A DNA stretch of 64,000 nt, from contig JAWDGP010002614.1 of the NCBI GenBank assembly GCA_033675545.1, positions 60,001-124,000 of the forward strand, in the 5' to 3' direction. This document shows positions 17,901 through 58,741 of the stretch, in pieces. Position 1 is the stretch's first letter; every line of letters begins with the position of its first letter. This DNA is from Elysia crispata. Lineage: Eukaryota; Mollusca; Gastropoda; Plakobranchidae. The notes under the pieces were generated by a model. It was not told the DNA's origin. It was given only the letters and a program-made list of their open reading frames with translations, and ran no database searches. The position numbers were made by a program, and so were the translations under genes.

Positions 17901-20900
17901 TGACTCAAAGGAAACAGGAAGGGAAGACTACTAAATTGAAGAAAAGAAAACTTTACAACAATGAGCAGGTGGGGAAGACAAGCGCATTAACTTTTCCAAG
18001 CTCAAGACCCTTTTCAAACATAAAATTCCATCAAATTGTAACCACATTTATGGCATCAGAAAGTGATTGATAAAAATGTATATACATCATGAAAAAGTTT
18101 CTAGGCATTATAGACAAGTATAATTGATTTCATTCTAAATTAAAAGGGTATAATCAACGAGAACCTGCAGATGCCGAGACCAAAGTTTGTCCTCTCTTGT
18201 ATTAAAACCTTGAACGATAGAACCGTGGTTGAGACATACTTGTTGACCATCTGCTGGTCTTGTCACTCATGGTTCGTCCAGTTTGAAAATCCGCGAAACA
18301 TAGAACGTTAACGTAAAGAAATTTTCGGTCCGATCCTCGAAGATGCTTCGGCAAAAAACCGTCCGCCTAAAGCGGATGCTTGGCCAGGTGTGGTCCGGCC
18401 GCACCGTCGGCGGTGAAGAGCTCGGTGCTGTCGGGACCTCAGCTACTGGTGATTTGGCTGCAAACAGATCGGCTCATATGGGTCTTTACTGTCACCTCTG
18501 GCTGCTACAACTATTAACTTAGGTCTACTTAGTGCACACATTTCTCGCACACGCGCTGGCTTTCGCTATTTGCCTTTGTTTTAAACAGTGCCCTCTCTGT
18601 CTTCAAGACTTAGATCTAGAACCCAGCTCTCTTTTCCCAGTTGTAAGTGTAGGCTACATTTACACATCAGTGATGTTGAACTGCACGAACATAAAATTCG
18701 GTAACATATATTTATTTTAAGAGAATTTTCAATTAGACTTAGATTTAGTGTTTGATTTTTTATTTTTTTATTATATTTTATTCAGCGACCAGTGGCGTGA
18801 TTGGGATGACGTAGCTTGGCTTAACTTGTATGATTTTAATCCAAACAGAATCCAGTGCCATCTATCAACCCACTGGGCAGCATAGTTGACTACGGATCTC
18901 AAGCTATCAATCTGATATTCCCAAAGGCTGTTTTTAAATCGGTTTTTGAGTCCCATACCGTACGTAGATAAGCATAGGGTCTCATCCTTTCAGTTCCGGC
19001 ATGCTCGACGGAAGCTTAAGTTTCATAATACAAAATGAACTGAAACTACAGTGTTAAGGATAGCTTGTTTCAAACAACAAATATAGTTACGAATCAATAG
19101 ACCGACAGACTGATTGTGTCCTAGCCAGTCTGCTTCTAACCTAAAGGGCGATAGAGTTGTCCGTTCCGACAGTAGTTACTGTCCTTGCTTACCTTACGTC
19201 CCCGTCAAGCATGTTTTGCAACAAATGTATTTACATGTCGTCCCGTGCGTCCACCAGACAAACCTACAGTCCGGAGCTGTGAAAGACGCAATAGTTTAAT
19301 ACCGCCCGGGCCCTGGTGTTGGTAGCAATGCTACCTATTTGAGTTGTTAAATATATCTTGCAGCTTTGTAGCCTCTGCCAGTCCGTGCATGATGTGACTC
19401 TGATGTTGTGTTGGACGCGAACTGTGTACAATTTTACTGGAGACATTTCGGATAGCTAAATTATCCAACAGTTGTATGGACATTTTTATCAGCCGTCTGT
19501 AGCAAAAAACAAAAAACAAAAAAAAAACAGAAAAAAAAATCGAAGAGATTTCTTAGAGAAACCTTCTGAAGACTTGCTACGGTCGTCATGGCAACAGGTG
19601 AACTTCATCGAAGAAGTGCTGCTTGGAGATTCTACTCAAGATCACTCCCGATCGCCTCCTTAAAAAACTAACTACCCAACAGTCTGATCTCTTAAGTTGA
19701 AACATGGCTATTCTGACCATTAGCCCTAAAGTATTACTCTGCTCTTTGGACGAAACAAAGATTTAGGTTTGCTTCAGTTCGAGTGCAGGTCGTAAAGGTC
19801 CATGTTTTCTCCCGCCGCTCAGCCCTACGCCAAGAGGAGATTCCGGAAGCGATTGCCAAACGCGGAGGCCGAAGTGTAGAGGGACTTCGGAACACCCCCA
19901 CACCCACGGAAACAAATAGAACATTAGCAGGAAGAACCAATAGTGTAGTCAAATCTTTTCATGCATGTTAGAGCTCTGCAGAAGTGTCGTCACTGGAGCT
20001 AAAAGCAAGGATGAAGAAATGTCCCTCAGCTTTGCTATCTTCAAGTAATGAAGTTTTATTTCGCTGCAAAAAAGGGAGCAATATGATTATCTAAGAATGT
20101 GGGAGAAAGAATTTTTCAAAAGGAGGAGGGGGAAGGTGGAGGGGTAGGACTAAGAAGAATATCCAAACTTTAATTATTGTAGTGTTTTGGTTATGGCAGC
20201 CATAGAAGTAATCATTATTAAAGCCCCTAATGTAATTGCTATAGTAATTCGGTGGATTCTCTTCCTTGTGACGTGGCAAACTATGGTCGAGCAGGTGTTG
20301 ACACCATTGTTTAACAATAAAACCAAACAGAAAGTCACCATCTTTTCTTTACTTATCATAAAAAAAAATTGTTTCATTACCACTGTGATGAAAAAACGAC
20401 ATAACATCGTTTACACTACATATATAAAAAATAATTTTTTCTGAGAGTCATAAAATGTAGTGTTCCGAAATTGACTAAAGGCGTTTCTATCACAAGTGTA
20501 AAATAGATAAATAGACAAACCAAATTCAGCAATTCCTTATAAATGTATTTAAAATCCATTACTTTTCAAGACAATGCACATTAATTACCGCTGTATAAAT
20601 CAGTAACCTTAAGCTTTGGCTGATTGTTTCATTGTCTAGGCCAAGGAAAGCTTACCTTTAGGCTTTGAAGCATACTTAATGGCCCAAGAACAAATTTTAA
20701 ACAAGCTTCAGTTAAGAAATTCCCTAATTTAACTTACCTTGAAATATGATTGAAAATTCAAAAGTTTCTCAAGTTTTTCTGCCACTGAGAGGGAAAATTT
20801 GTTCACATTTAAGCAAATTATTATCAACGTAGAAAAGACATAATTCGGTTTTGATGCTAGGAAGACCTGTATCAACACTATAAGATTGAAAATATTATAC

Positions 20901-23900
20901 ATGTAAATATTGTATTTAACTTTGGGAAATATCTTTCCTTAACGAAGTTCGTTGTTTTACTCTGAAGAGATTCTGCCGAAATTTATATCAACGTTGTATG
21001 TCATGCACTTGGTTTCGGAGAACCAAAAGGAAAATGAGTCCTATTTACTTACCGGAGTTAAATACAGGTAAGAAAAAAAATTGAAAATCTTTTTCTTAAA
21101 AATGAGTCTTTTTTTTCTGCAGAATAGGAGAATGAAGCAATATAAATCACCGTTGATGCTTCGTGGAGAGTAAGAGTTTGTAAAATGTTTAGCTACATAG
21201 GCTCTGTATGTTTTGTTAAGAAAGTGAAATGAAAGTCTTATTTTCCAGGTTGTGAATATGGTGACACCTTCGACAACTGCAATGCTTACACACAGAGGCA
21301 GATTTGTGATAACTATCGAGATATTTGTTGCGAGTTTTGCCAGTAAGTCCAGTATTATATATAGTAAGAGAAAGTGTCTGAATGATTCTTTGAAGAGAGT
21401 GAAAGAGAAACTTCAAATAAGCTTCATTAGTTTTACTTATATCAATTATGAGTCAAAATGCTCCCCAAATGATACAACATGTTGCAGAAAGTCGCTGTAG
21501 GCGCGTCCATTTAAAGTTCTTTAGTTTGAATGCCCCAGCTATCTCGGTAAGCTTACAAACTGTTGGTTATTTTTCGTAAATTAGCTTGGTGGCTATAGAT
21601 TTCTGCTCAGGCGAAGGGCCTGTATCCTATCGGTAGTTTCAAGCGCGTTTACCGCTTGTGACTTGCTCACTCTCGCGATTTTCACATCACGCTATCCAAT
21701 TTACCGGTAGATTTCAGATTCGAATGACTGAGCGTCACTGTTTCCCCGATAAAGGAAATCGACTAATTATTGTGTATTTTCCCAGTCTATTCTTAGATCC
21801 TTTTAGGCGGACCTTCCATAGACGGTACACGGCACACCTCACGGGTGCCAAAGAAAATTGAACACAATGATTTATAGTAGCGCATTCCACAGACGGCATG
21901 ACCCAGCCATGACTAAACAGTACGCGCTGTGATTTGTTCATGGCTTGTTTTTTGTGCCGTGTGGAAAGTATTGAACTTGTGAGAGACCGACCGCTCCTTT
22001 GGGACTCCAAAAACTGTGATTTCATGCTATGGCCTATGGAGGGAGAGGTTTAGCCCGTGGCACGGCACGTGTTGACAAGTCATGTGCCACGTGCCGTGTG
22101 CCGTCTATGGAGGCTCCGCCTTAAACGCTTATTAGAAAGTTGTGAATGTTCGTACTAAGTGCATGAAAGTGTACTGCCTCGAGGGTATTTTTTTTTTTCA
22201 TTTTTCATTTTTCGTATCTTTCATACTCGGAACACATTGTCGTTGGTCCATTAATATTGTGATTTAATTTTTACTTTTTCTTCTTGACTTTTGTTGGCGA
22301 TCTTACATGTTTCTGATCGGGGATCACCTCCCCATTTTTTGGCCCCACTGGGTGCTTTCACATTACTAAGATGTTTTCTTGAGAGATTACGGTCTGTTCA
22401 TTTATTTTGAATAGACACCCCGCTAGAATTCAAATCTATACACAGTACGATGCTAACAGGGAGCTACGCGAACCAACGGTCTCTGAAATTGAAACATAAT
22501 TGGATGTAGATCTAGGCCAATTTTCTATGAAATTATTATACGGGGCCGAAAAATTTCACACCTATTTTGGGAAATAGGAGGTCTAATGGAAATTCGATTA
22601 GACTAGCCTCAGAATATCAAAACTATTTTGATTCCATTTTAATATATAATAATAGTACAATCTATGAAACACTTCAAATTTGACCAAAATTTCAGTGAAA
22701 AGGCGAAAATTCTATGGAAAAAGAAAAAAACAATAAATGAATTGCACATTAAAAATGCGGGGTTTATACAAAAGAAATTTACTGTAGAAAGAGGAACTGT
22801 CTCTTCTTCTCACGCTAATGGATAATGAGGTAGTCGCTCCCACTATTAGACAAAACAAAACAATTAAAGGCGTTATGGTTTTAATTCAACTCATGAGCTA
22901 ATAATCAGGCAAACGCCACAATAAAGGGATTCAAAGAACTTCAGAGAGGTACTGGTTGAAAAAAAATTCGAATGGTTCGTTTTTCTGACCAGCAATTAAA
23001 CTACCAAAAGTATGAAGCAATGTTAATAGGTCAAGCGGATATTTAATAGTCCACAGCTACAAATCATGCTTTGTGCAAACGTTAAAATTTCCAGTTAGAT
23101 CGGTAAAAGAATTAAAAAGTAAGAAAAGAACTAACTCTCCGATCCAAGAGTTATCGGTATTATTAAAACATTAATTTTGGATAAAAAATGTCCATTCATC
23201 TTCAAAGCATGGGTATATTCTGATTATAATGTTATTAATATTATGGTAAAGTTTAACCACACTTTTCTTCCTGTTTATATCGACAAGAGATAAAATATCA
23301 ACCACAAAGTTTAAAAACAACAACAACAAAACTACAGACCAGCAAGTGTTATGCTTGAGGAGATCTAAAAATAGCACACACAAAGCGGAGCAATCATAAA
23401 GCTATGTTTATTATAACTGTGCAAAAATTTTGATGACAGGGGAAAAATGATCGTTGAGCCTTTGTATGAGAGCTATTTCTGAAAGATTTGTGTATAATGT
23501 AGTGAAATTTGACACTGGAAGTTCGAACAAGGCAGTTAGAAGAAAACTACCCGTCTGTACGGTATTTGGAAAGCAGCCCGCCAGCCCCTAGTGCCTATCA
23601 TGTTATTAATTTTTTTTTTAAGAATATTTGTTACAGTTTTTATAATAAAAACGTTGTTTTAAGATTTAGGAACGAACTGTCAGTTCGAGCTACACTTTTT
23701 TTTTTTTTTTTTACCGATACCTGATATACAGGCCTAACATTATTTTCTGAGCTTGAAAAAAACAACTCACGGATAACTAGATTGGGACCTAAAACTAAAT
23801 ACAGACTTAAAGTTAATAAAGTCTTTTGAGTTGATAATTATACCTCCCAATAATTATGTCTAGATTCTCCTGTTAGTATAATTCGATGGCTAGAGTAAGA

Positions 23901-24307
23901 ACATTGATTTTTTTCTTACTGCCTGCGTTGTTAGAAGCAGCATCCATGCCCTTTCTTAGAACTCTTCGTCAATGATCGACAATGGTTTAGAGACATAAAT
24001 CTAGCGCTAGATCCACATTGTAGAACAATTTGAATTAGATTATTTGATTCAGGTATTTCTTTTCTTTTTACGCAATGTTATCAGCTGGTTTAAATATAAT
24101 ATATTTAAAAGTTACCAGCACATACAATTATCCTTTCTTCGCGGCAGTGGTTATCGAAAGAAACGCAGCGCAGACTCGGACGGTAAAAGTAGCAAGCTGA
24201 CCCTTGACCTTCCTCCTGGGGGTGTGAAGGTCACGGATGACCTTCAGCGGAAACCTGACAGCGCCCCCAACATCAACACCAACGGTGGTCCCCGTGAGGC
24301 GGTGTAG
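5848..24307 (+). CDS. Secreted M12B (reprolysin, ADAMTS-like) zinc metalloprotease, 3' ten coding exons (5' end missing)
   Basis: Coding exons are 5848-5969, 6424-6461, 7071-7179, 7892-8023, 8398-8524, 9791-9922, 12948-13005, 14422-14592, 21249-21342 and 24148-24307. All junctions are GT-AG and phases match throughout, giving 380 codons plus TAG. Seen: the zinc site HELAHIMGAGHD (residues 85-96 of this fragment; HExxHxxGxxHD), split by an intron inside codon 90; a Met-turn YIM at 102-104; an ADAMTS-like cysteine-rich block (about 177-230, with CKRIWCK); two cysteine modules of the form C-x-(W/Y)-G-D...CC-x-x-C (about 240-328); a basic RKKR site (331-334); and a hydrophilic tail. Known of the family: a secreted or surface endopeptidase of extracellular matrix, using a glutamate base and three histidines for zinc. 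The signal peptide, prodomain and N-terminal catalytic half are absent; I found no exon for them at 1-5847. No thrombospondin repeat or transmembrane segment is visible. The nearest analogues are probably molluscan mig-17/ADAMTS-like proteins. Confidence 0.9.
6424..6461 (+). CDS. Metalloprotease 38-nt micro-exon (FELVSGYDAGVAG)
   Basis: Acceptor ...cccatgattcag, donor gtaaga. It joins in phase 2 and leaves in phase 1. It supplies the segment between the T-G-F strand and the A/G-Y-A-H-V-G loop of the reprolysin fold. It is too short to be found as an ORF; the phase match on both sides is the evidence. Confidence 0.85.
7071..7179 (+). CDS. Metalloprotease exon with first half of the zinc-binding motif
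   Basis: Acceptor ...gtcttcccccag, donor gtaagt. It encodes GYAHVGEIC... and ends TTAHELAH plus two bases of the next codon. It carries the first two zinc histidines and the catalytic glutamate. Confidence 0.92.
7892..8023 (+). CDS. Metalloprotease exon with third zinc histidine and Met-turn
   Basis: Acceptor ...ccacttgtaag, donor gtagga. It completes the split isoleucine codon and reads MGAGHDSDITGYIMVPKSSA, so it supplies GxxHD and the Met-turn methionine, then a WKFSLC strand-helix. Confidence 0.92.
8398..8524 (+). CDS. Metalloprotease exon closing the catalytic domain
   Basis: Acceptor ...cttttaaattag, donor gtacga, phase 2 in and phase 0 out. It encodes SSNCLLSSSAESTA... and ends QNSYMCK with three cysteines. 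This is the usual transition from the catalytic to the cysteine-rich region. Confidence 0.85.
9791..9922 (+). CDS. Metalloprotease exon, ADAMTS-like cysteine-rich domain
   Basis: A 132-nt phase 0-0 exon, acceptor ...gctattcttcag, donor gtagac. It encodes 44 residues beginning SPAFYDGVTPQGDTVCKRIW with CKRIWCK, a tyrosine-cysteine pair, and SDGLICGTNK. This resembles the C...WC...C...DGT-x-C pattern of ADAMTS cysteine-rich regions. Confidence 0.88.
10009..10370. repeat. 48-bp GTGATT-rich minisatellite, degenerate
   Basis: The unit, about 48 bases, starts gttcatggtaatgattgcgg and continues tgattatagttgtggtgatg. Two copies are nearly identical at 10080-10175, with decayed copies on either side. 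It sits in the intron after exon 9791-9922 and is not coding. Confidence 0.75.
10571..10848. repeat. Compound trinucleotide tract (ATG, CAA/CAG, GAA, GAT)
   Basis: It runs from ATG repeats near 10575 through CAA/CAG, to (GAA)n at about 10730-10832, and ends in (GAT)n to 10848. Poly-F/S/E readings are artefacts. Confidence 0.93.
11080..11344. repeat. 32-bp minisatellite, about 8 copies
   Basis: The unit is tcttccccgactctccccca plus agttccatgcgg (32 bases), nearly identical between copies and C-rich on this strand. It is intronic. Confidence 0.95.
11580..11870 (-). pseudogene. LINE reverse-transcriptase C-terminal relic
   Basis: The minus strand reads ESFCYLGSIIDKERGTAAEM and KARIGIAQTAY, then after a one-base frameshift LCRTKDISVRNKAE, then LLLKCQVCLLYSCESLK. 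This order (FCYLGS...D, K-ARI-x-A, W/R-S-K-x-IS, LLYG-E-W) is the region after the catalytic YxDD of non-LTR retrotransposon polymerases. Only about 100 codons remain, frameshifted, with no catalytic core visible. Confidence 0.75.
12948..13005 (+). CDS. Metalloprotease 58-nt exon (RCNDGKC...)
   Basis: Acceptor ...tttactaaag, donor gtgagt, phase 0 to phase 1. It encodes RCNDGKCEDNPDSESALVT, continuing the ADAMTS pattern in which DGxxC is followed by a basic and then a C-x-x-G-x-C segment. It is followed by an acidic linker. Confidence 0.85.
14422..14592 (+). CDS. Metalloprotease exon, first CC-type cysteine module
   Basis: Acceptor ...cccactaccag, donor gtaggc, phase 1 to phase 1. It encodes CIWGDQASVSFSTSSGHYEG and ends TTCCKTCEDLHTGIEG. 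With six cysteines and a WGD start it is a self-contained, exon-shuffled module. The 47-bp minisatellite begins about 42 bases after its donor. Confidence 0.85.
14635..14972. repeat. 47-bp minisatellite, left part (about 7 copies)
   Basis: The unit starts ggtgtctaagagggcaaggt and continues gctatgtggtggctgattgg ttctgat; the total is 47 bases. It is interrupted at 14973 by a transposon insertion and resumes at about 15658. Confidence 0.95.
14973..15657. mobile_element. Truncated PIF/Harbinger-type element inserted in the 47-bp minisatellite
   Basis: About 685 bases unrelated to the repeat unit. Inverted termini agagtagaatc (14983) and gactctactct (ends 15658) match 10 of 11 bases. TAA occurs on both sides of the insert (14970-14972 and 15658-15660), and the array phase continues across it, consistent with a TWA target duplication. 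The exact left edge is uncertain by about 10 bases. It contains an N-terminal transposase ORF at 15149-15406. Confidence 0.75.
15149..15406 (+). pseudogene. Harbinger transposase (HARBI1-like) N-terminal fragment
   Basis: 85 codons with ATG in good context (ccaagATGG). It contains RRYWVHKINQRRSKYVEYHH, an LSEEEKCLSYIRM segment, and FQLLLQKVGPIERS. This matches the N-terminal helix region of HARBI1-like proteins (WVHPIN-x-R...FHHL...YFRM...F-x-LL-x-x-V-x-P-x-I). Intact transposases are about 350-400 residues; the DDE nuclease part is absent and the frame ends at TAG. It is probably a non-autonomous internal-deletion derivative. Confidence 0.8.
15658..17237. repeat. 47-bp minisatellite, right part (about 33 copies)
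   Basis: Same unit as the left block, with variant classes (tgctatg, tgctagg, cgctggg) that recur in blocks: the stretch around 16180-16470 is repeated as 16690-17000, which suggests a higher-order duplication. It ends in an imperfect copy at about 17237. Confidence 0.95.
17238..21248. other. Large intron remainder, no exon seen
   Basis: Intronic to the metalloprotease. A more GC-rich block at about 18320-18520 and unique sequence at 19560-19960 look like decayed mobile elements, but I cannot assign them. No exon in a usable phase with good splice sites was seen. Confidence 0.5.
21249..21342 (+). CDS. Metalloprotease exon, second CC-type cysteine module
   Basis: Acceptor ...gtcttattttccag, phase 1 in and phase 2 out. 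It encodes GCEYGDTFDNCNAYTQRQIC and ends CCEFC plus two bases. The donor GTAAGT overlaps an in-frame TAA. Splicing here joins to 24148 in the correct phase; retention would end the protein after CCEFCQ. Confidence 0.82.
21806..22120. mobile_element. PIF/Harbinger-type MITE with TTA target duplication
   Basis: 315 bases with 30-base terminal inverted repeats. The left begins ggcggaccttccatagacgg; the right, reverse complemented, begins ggcggagcctccatagacgg; they match at 27 of 30 positions. TTA directly flanks both ends (21803-21805 and 22121-22123). A G/C-starting TIR and a 3-bp TWA duplication are the PIF/Harbinger signature. No transposase ORF. Confidence 0.85.
22124..24147. other. Last metalloprotease intron remainder
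   Basis: AT-rich sequence with short A/T homopolymers (for example T tract 23696-23712). No feature recognised. Confidence 0.5.
24148..24307 (+). CDS. Metalloprotease terminal coding exon with RKKR site
   Basis: Acceptor ...ctttcttcgcggcag. It completes a histidine codon, then reads GYRKKRSADSDGKSSKLTLD and ends GGPREAV with TAG. The tail is hydrophilic, cysteine-free, and follows a furin-like basic site. Confidence 0.8.
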
Positions 24308-24479
24308 CTGTTGGAAGGTCAACACACATGCACATATCAGCCTTGATACACACTTACGTCCCATATACACTAGAGTAAACGGTTGCTGCTTTAGTTTTCG
24401 CGCGTGATATTCTCAGCACATTATCGCGGGATGCTTTTCTCAACAATAGATGTTTTAAGTTTCATGATTTCACTTTTAA

Positions 24480-24490
24480 AATAAAATAAA
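24480..24490 (+). other. Candidate polyadenylation signals of the metalloprotease gene
   Basis: Two overlapping AATAAA hexamers lie about 170-180 bases after the TAG stop, the first on the plus strand downstream of it. Another AATAAA occurs near 24839. Confidence 0.6.
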
Positions 24491-27267
24491 CCGACGCTTT
24501 TCTCATTGGGTTGACTTGTAAATTTGAATCATTTGTGTAGAGTAATAATGTATACAGGAAGCCACTTCAGTAGCGGGATGGAAAATTCCAATTTATCTTT
24601 TCTGGTGCCAAGATGACATCAGAAATGGACGCATCGTTTGAAAGTCTGGTGGAAAAAGCTATAAATTGAAAAACTCCAATGCCTTTTCATAAAGCTTTTT
24701 GGGGTAGTTTATAAAAATACACAGTGAACATTACAAACATTTTACTGTATGGAACGTATTGATCAAGTAGTTGTTATATATAACTGCAATAACAAAGTAA
24801 TGCATTTATGTTCGAGTTTAACTGAAGAATGCTTGTATAATAAATGTATACATCTGAAATTATCATCTATATTAATTAATATTATTATAAAGGGCAACTT
24901 CGATTCCTTTCTCCGCTATCTCCTCCAAAACCACTTAATCTACAGTGATGAAGTTTACTGAATGTTGATCTGACAAGACCAGTGTCCCACGCTGTAAAAG
25001 AAAAAAAAATATATATATATATATTTACTTTAAAAGAGTCACAAATTGAAAAACGAACAAAAAATTACAATGAAATTTGACCTACTCCAACATAAGGACA
25101 ATAGCATCATGAAAAATATGTCGCTCAGCACAATAAATTTCTAGTCATTTCATTAGCCAGTATTTTAAGAACTGTCATCGTCACACTTTTTTTTTCGGAG
25201 CGGCGGTTGAGGTTGCTAAATCTAAACATCACTCCTGTTCTCTTGCACGTGTTCCATACTTCTATACTATTTTATATGTAAGATATCGTCCAGATCCACT
25301 AATTATCAACAAGAACCATAGAAACGTTTAAGTTAAGCCTTAACTTGCCACTCTTAATTAGTCTTGCAGGAGTCATATAATTATATTACATATATATATA
25401 CAAAAAACAATATTAATATATATAATATATATATATGTATACATATATTTAAAGAAAGACACACATTCTGGGTAAGATATTCACCCAAAATACACACCCT
25501 TCTCAAAAAACGCCAAACCCTTTTCTACTATACAATGATGATATATGAAAAGAACAGGCTCTTCATATTAGGGACAATTTAAAGTTTATTACTTTTTAAA
25601 TTTTAAATAAAGAGATGGAGTATACCAAACTATCAAACAACCTTTATTCTTTTATGTTAGAATGGCTATGACGCACTGTATGCATATTTAGTCCAATTGC
25701 TAATTTATTTATCTAATAAAGTAAGTCAAAACCGAACTGATTTATTTATCTAATAAAGTCAGTCAAAATCGCAGGAAAAGTTGAAATTGAATGAAAATTC
25801 CATGAGCTAGTCTTTAGAATATTAAATTTTTAAAACACCCAACAACTTTTCAGTCTCAACAGATAATTTATTTGTTTTTCCTTGATATAAAATAAGACAC
25901 AATTTAAAAATAAAGTTTTAAAAAGTTTTGCTGATATTTACAGCTGGTTTGGAAGAACTAGATATGTAAAAAAAACTGAATTTTAATGAAATTCAGTGTG
26001 ATCGTACTATGTTTATAACATGGTAGTTTTCTTTTGAATTTAAAATTATTTGTTATTAGACCTACACTCAATTTTAGTAAAATTTAGTGTGATCGTACTA
26101 ACTACTATGTTTATAATATGCCTGTTTTCTTTTGAATTTAAAATTATTTCTTATTAGACCTACACTCAAGTGGTAAGGAAGAACTATTAGCCAAATAGTC
26201 ACACTTTAATGGGCTGATCATTGCTTTTCTGAAAGTATCCTAGTTTGTGAGCAATTTCAATGTAATTTAATTTATAATTGTAAATGCAATATATTTCTTT
26301 CAAAATCTAAAAACCTTATTGATTAACCTAATCCCCTTAAATAGTATTCTTTAAAAAAGATGAAAATGCCATGCAAGCAGAAGAACCAAAGAAGAAGCAA
26401 AAAAAAAAGGGAAAGTGAAAGAGACCCAGGTGATTCCAAACATCATAGCGGACCAACATTTTATTTCTCTGTCAGCACCTTTTGGCATTCTTTTGGACTA
26501 TGTCATAACTGCATGTATTTTAGTCACATGGAGGAAAACAAAGCGCAAAATTGTAATGGTGTGTAGATAGATAACAGGCCATGCACTTGTAGTTTTTAGC
26601 CAAGCTGTAAACAATGCCTACACAGAAAAAGGAAGGAAAAGAATGCAAATAAAAAGAACACAGGGCGGTCTTCATTACATGTTTACAAGTTTGGATGTTT
26701 GCTCTTTACTTGTGCCAATTTCATTAACATACTCCTTTCCTTTGCTGTCTGAGTAAGCAAAGAAACAAAAATGACAGTATTTGAAAAATCAGTTAGGCTG
26801 AAGCGAGGAATCTCAATACAAGACATTTATGAAGTTTAAAACGTCAATCTGTATTGTTGCAACACACACTTTTATTCAGGTCAAATTTTTACATTTTTTT
26901 CCAACGATCTGGGGCAGACAGTTGTTATAATTCCATCTCAATTACAAGAAAACAAGAACTTTCATGGTTTAAAAGAAGACATCCTAAAAATATTTTGACA
27001 CCTCCATATCAGTGTTACAAAAAAAAATAAAGCATGTTGACATGTTTAAGCAATAACAGATTCCCTGCCAATTGTTTTGCCATCTAGTAATAATAGTCGC
27101 TGAGCAGTCTTATAGTTAAAAGCAGGATCACTCTCTCAACAGAAGTGATGACAGTGCATGTGGTGTTGTTTGCAATAATTTTACACAACAAAAAAATTTT
27201 TATTAAGTTCAAAGGGAACACTTCATAAAAAAAATAATCTGAATTTCACGAATTACTCAATGCCTGC
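24491..27267. other. Intergenic region between two convergent genes
   Basis: AT-rich. It holds short (AT)n tracts at about 25008-25025 and 25385-25450, a roughly 38-base tandem duplication at 25700-25770 (ttatttatctaataaagt twice) and a roughly 95-base duplication at 25977-26170. No gene seen. Confidence 0.55.
25977..26170. repeat. Tandem duplication, about 95-bp unit, two copies
   Basis: Both copies contain cagtgtgatcgtactatgtt (or near variant), then ttcttttgaatttaaaatta and ttattagacctacactca. They differ by a few substitutions and a short insertion. Confidence 0.8.
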
Positions 27268-27273
27268 TTTATT
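27268..27273 (-). other. Candidate polyadenylation signal of ZC3H15
   Basis: TTTATT on the plus strand (AATAAA on the minus strand) about 490 bases after the ZC3H15 stop. Another lies at 27198-27203. The intervening 27274-27765 would be 3' UTR. Confidence 0.45.
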
Positions 27274-27765
27274 TTTTATGATGCAAAGTTGAAAGCTTTC
27301 TAGGCAAGATTGAAAAACAGAATACGCAGAACTTATTAGTTTTCCAGGAAATGAATTTCATTCCAACTATACAGTTGACACAGCTCACTTATTTGCAATT
27401 GAAATTTATCAATTTCAAATGGACTCAAACTGAAAAGGGTTATCAAAGTAATGAAAGATTGTGCCATGTAGACTCTACTACATGTATAGCAAAAAGTAAG
27501 CACCAAAAAATGTACTTTCACCAAAACAATGATCAAGGACGTTGTATACACAATTCTCGTTCCCAACTTCAGTTCAAAAGCACTCAAGTTTTTTTTTTTT
27601 TTCAATGATTTTAAAATAAAACATAAATTTGCAGACCTGTCCAAATTCAAAAGGAAAAAAAAAATTTTTTGAACTAAGGAGACTTAGAATTATATCTTTG
27701 ACGTCAAGCGTGGGGTATGCCATCCTTGAGTTAAACACTTCTGGTAAGAAGGAGACGGACCAGCA

Positions 27766-49146
<21,381 letters not shown>

Positions 49147-49330
49147 GTTGGTAGAATAGTAACAATTACCTGTCTTAATGTGAGACTTGTAAAATTAAAA
49201 GCGTCTCGAGCGATAAATCTAAATCTAGATCTAGATCTAGATCTAGATCTGGATCTAATTCTAGATTTTTTTTTCTAGTATTGCACCACCTTGCTCCTAC
49301 CCACAGATAGTGAGTCTAGATCTAGATTAA
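49147..49330 (-). promoter_or_regulatory. Presumed 5' UTR/promoter region of ZC3H15 with ATCTAG repeats
   Basis: Immediately upstream of the ATG. Positions 49219-49270 hold about six tandem ATCTAG-like hexamers, and more TCTAGA copies lie at 49310-49335 and, inside intron 1, near 49016-49048. No TATA box or initiator could be assigned with confidence. Confidence 0.35.
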
Positions 49331-51420
<2,090 letters not shown>

Positions 51421-51761
51421 GGGGAGAAAAATTGGGCGGAGGTGCTTTTTTTTTCTTTTCCTCAAGCAAGTTAAATTCACATTTATTTCTTGAAGCCAAC
51501 CATAAAGCCAAATAATTTCAATCTTTAAAGATCAAATTAGCAACTGGCAATTTTTATAAAAGATCAAGAGAAACGCTTAGTTAAAGGCTTAAATTCATAA
51601 CTGCATTGTATGTTACATCTCTAGGTCATAAATGTTGAATGATAATGAGACAAAACCGAGTAGGAAGCTTATAAATCCTTATAAATAGCAACTCCTGTCA
51701 CTTAGGAGTTGGCGTTGACGGAGCCCATGGGCTAGAATCCTGCTCTGGCGTCAATATGATG

Positions 51762-58741
<6,980 letters not shown>

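Noticed and set aside
24044..24147. 5' extension of the ORF containing the last metalloprotease exon
   Set aside because: It lies before a good acceptor at 24147 and reads as intron; the upstream exon phase fits only a start at 24148.
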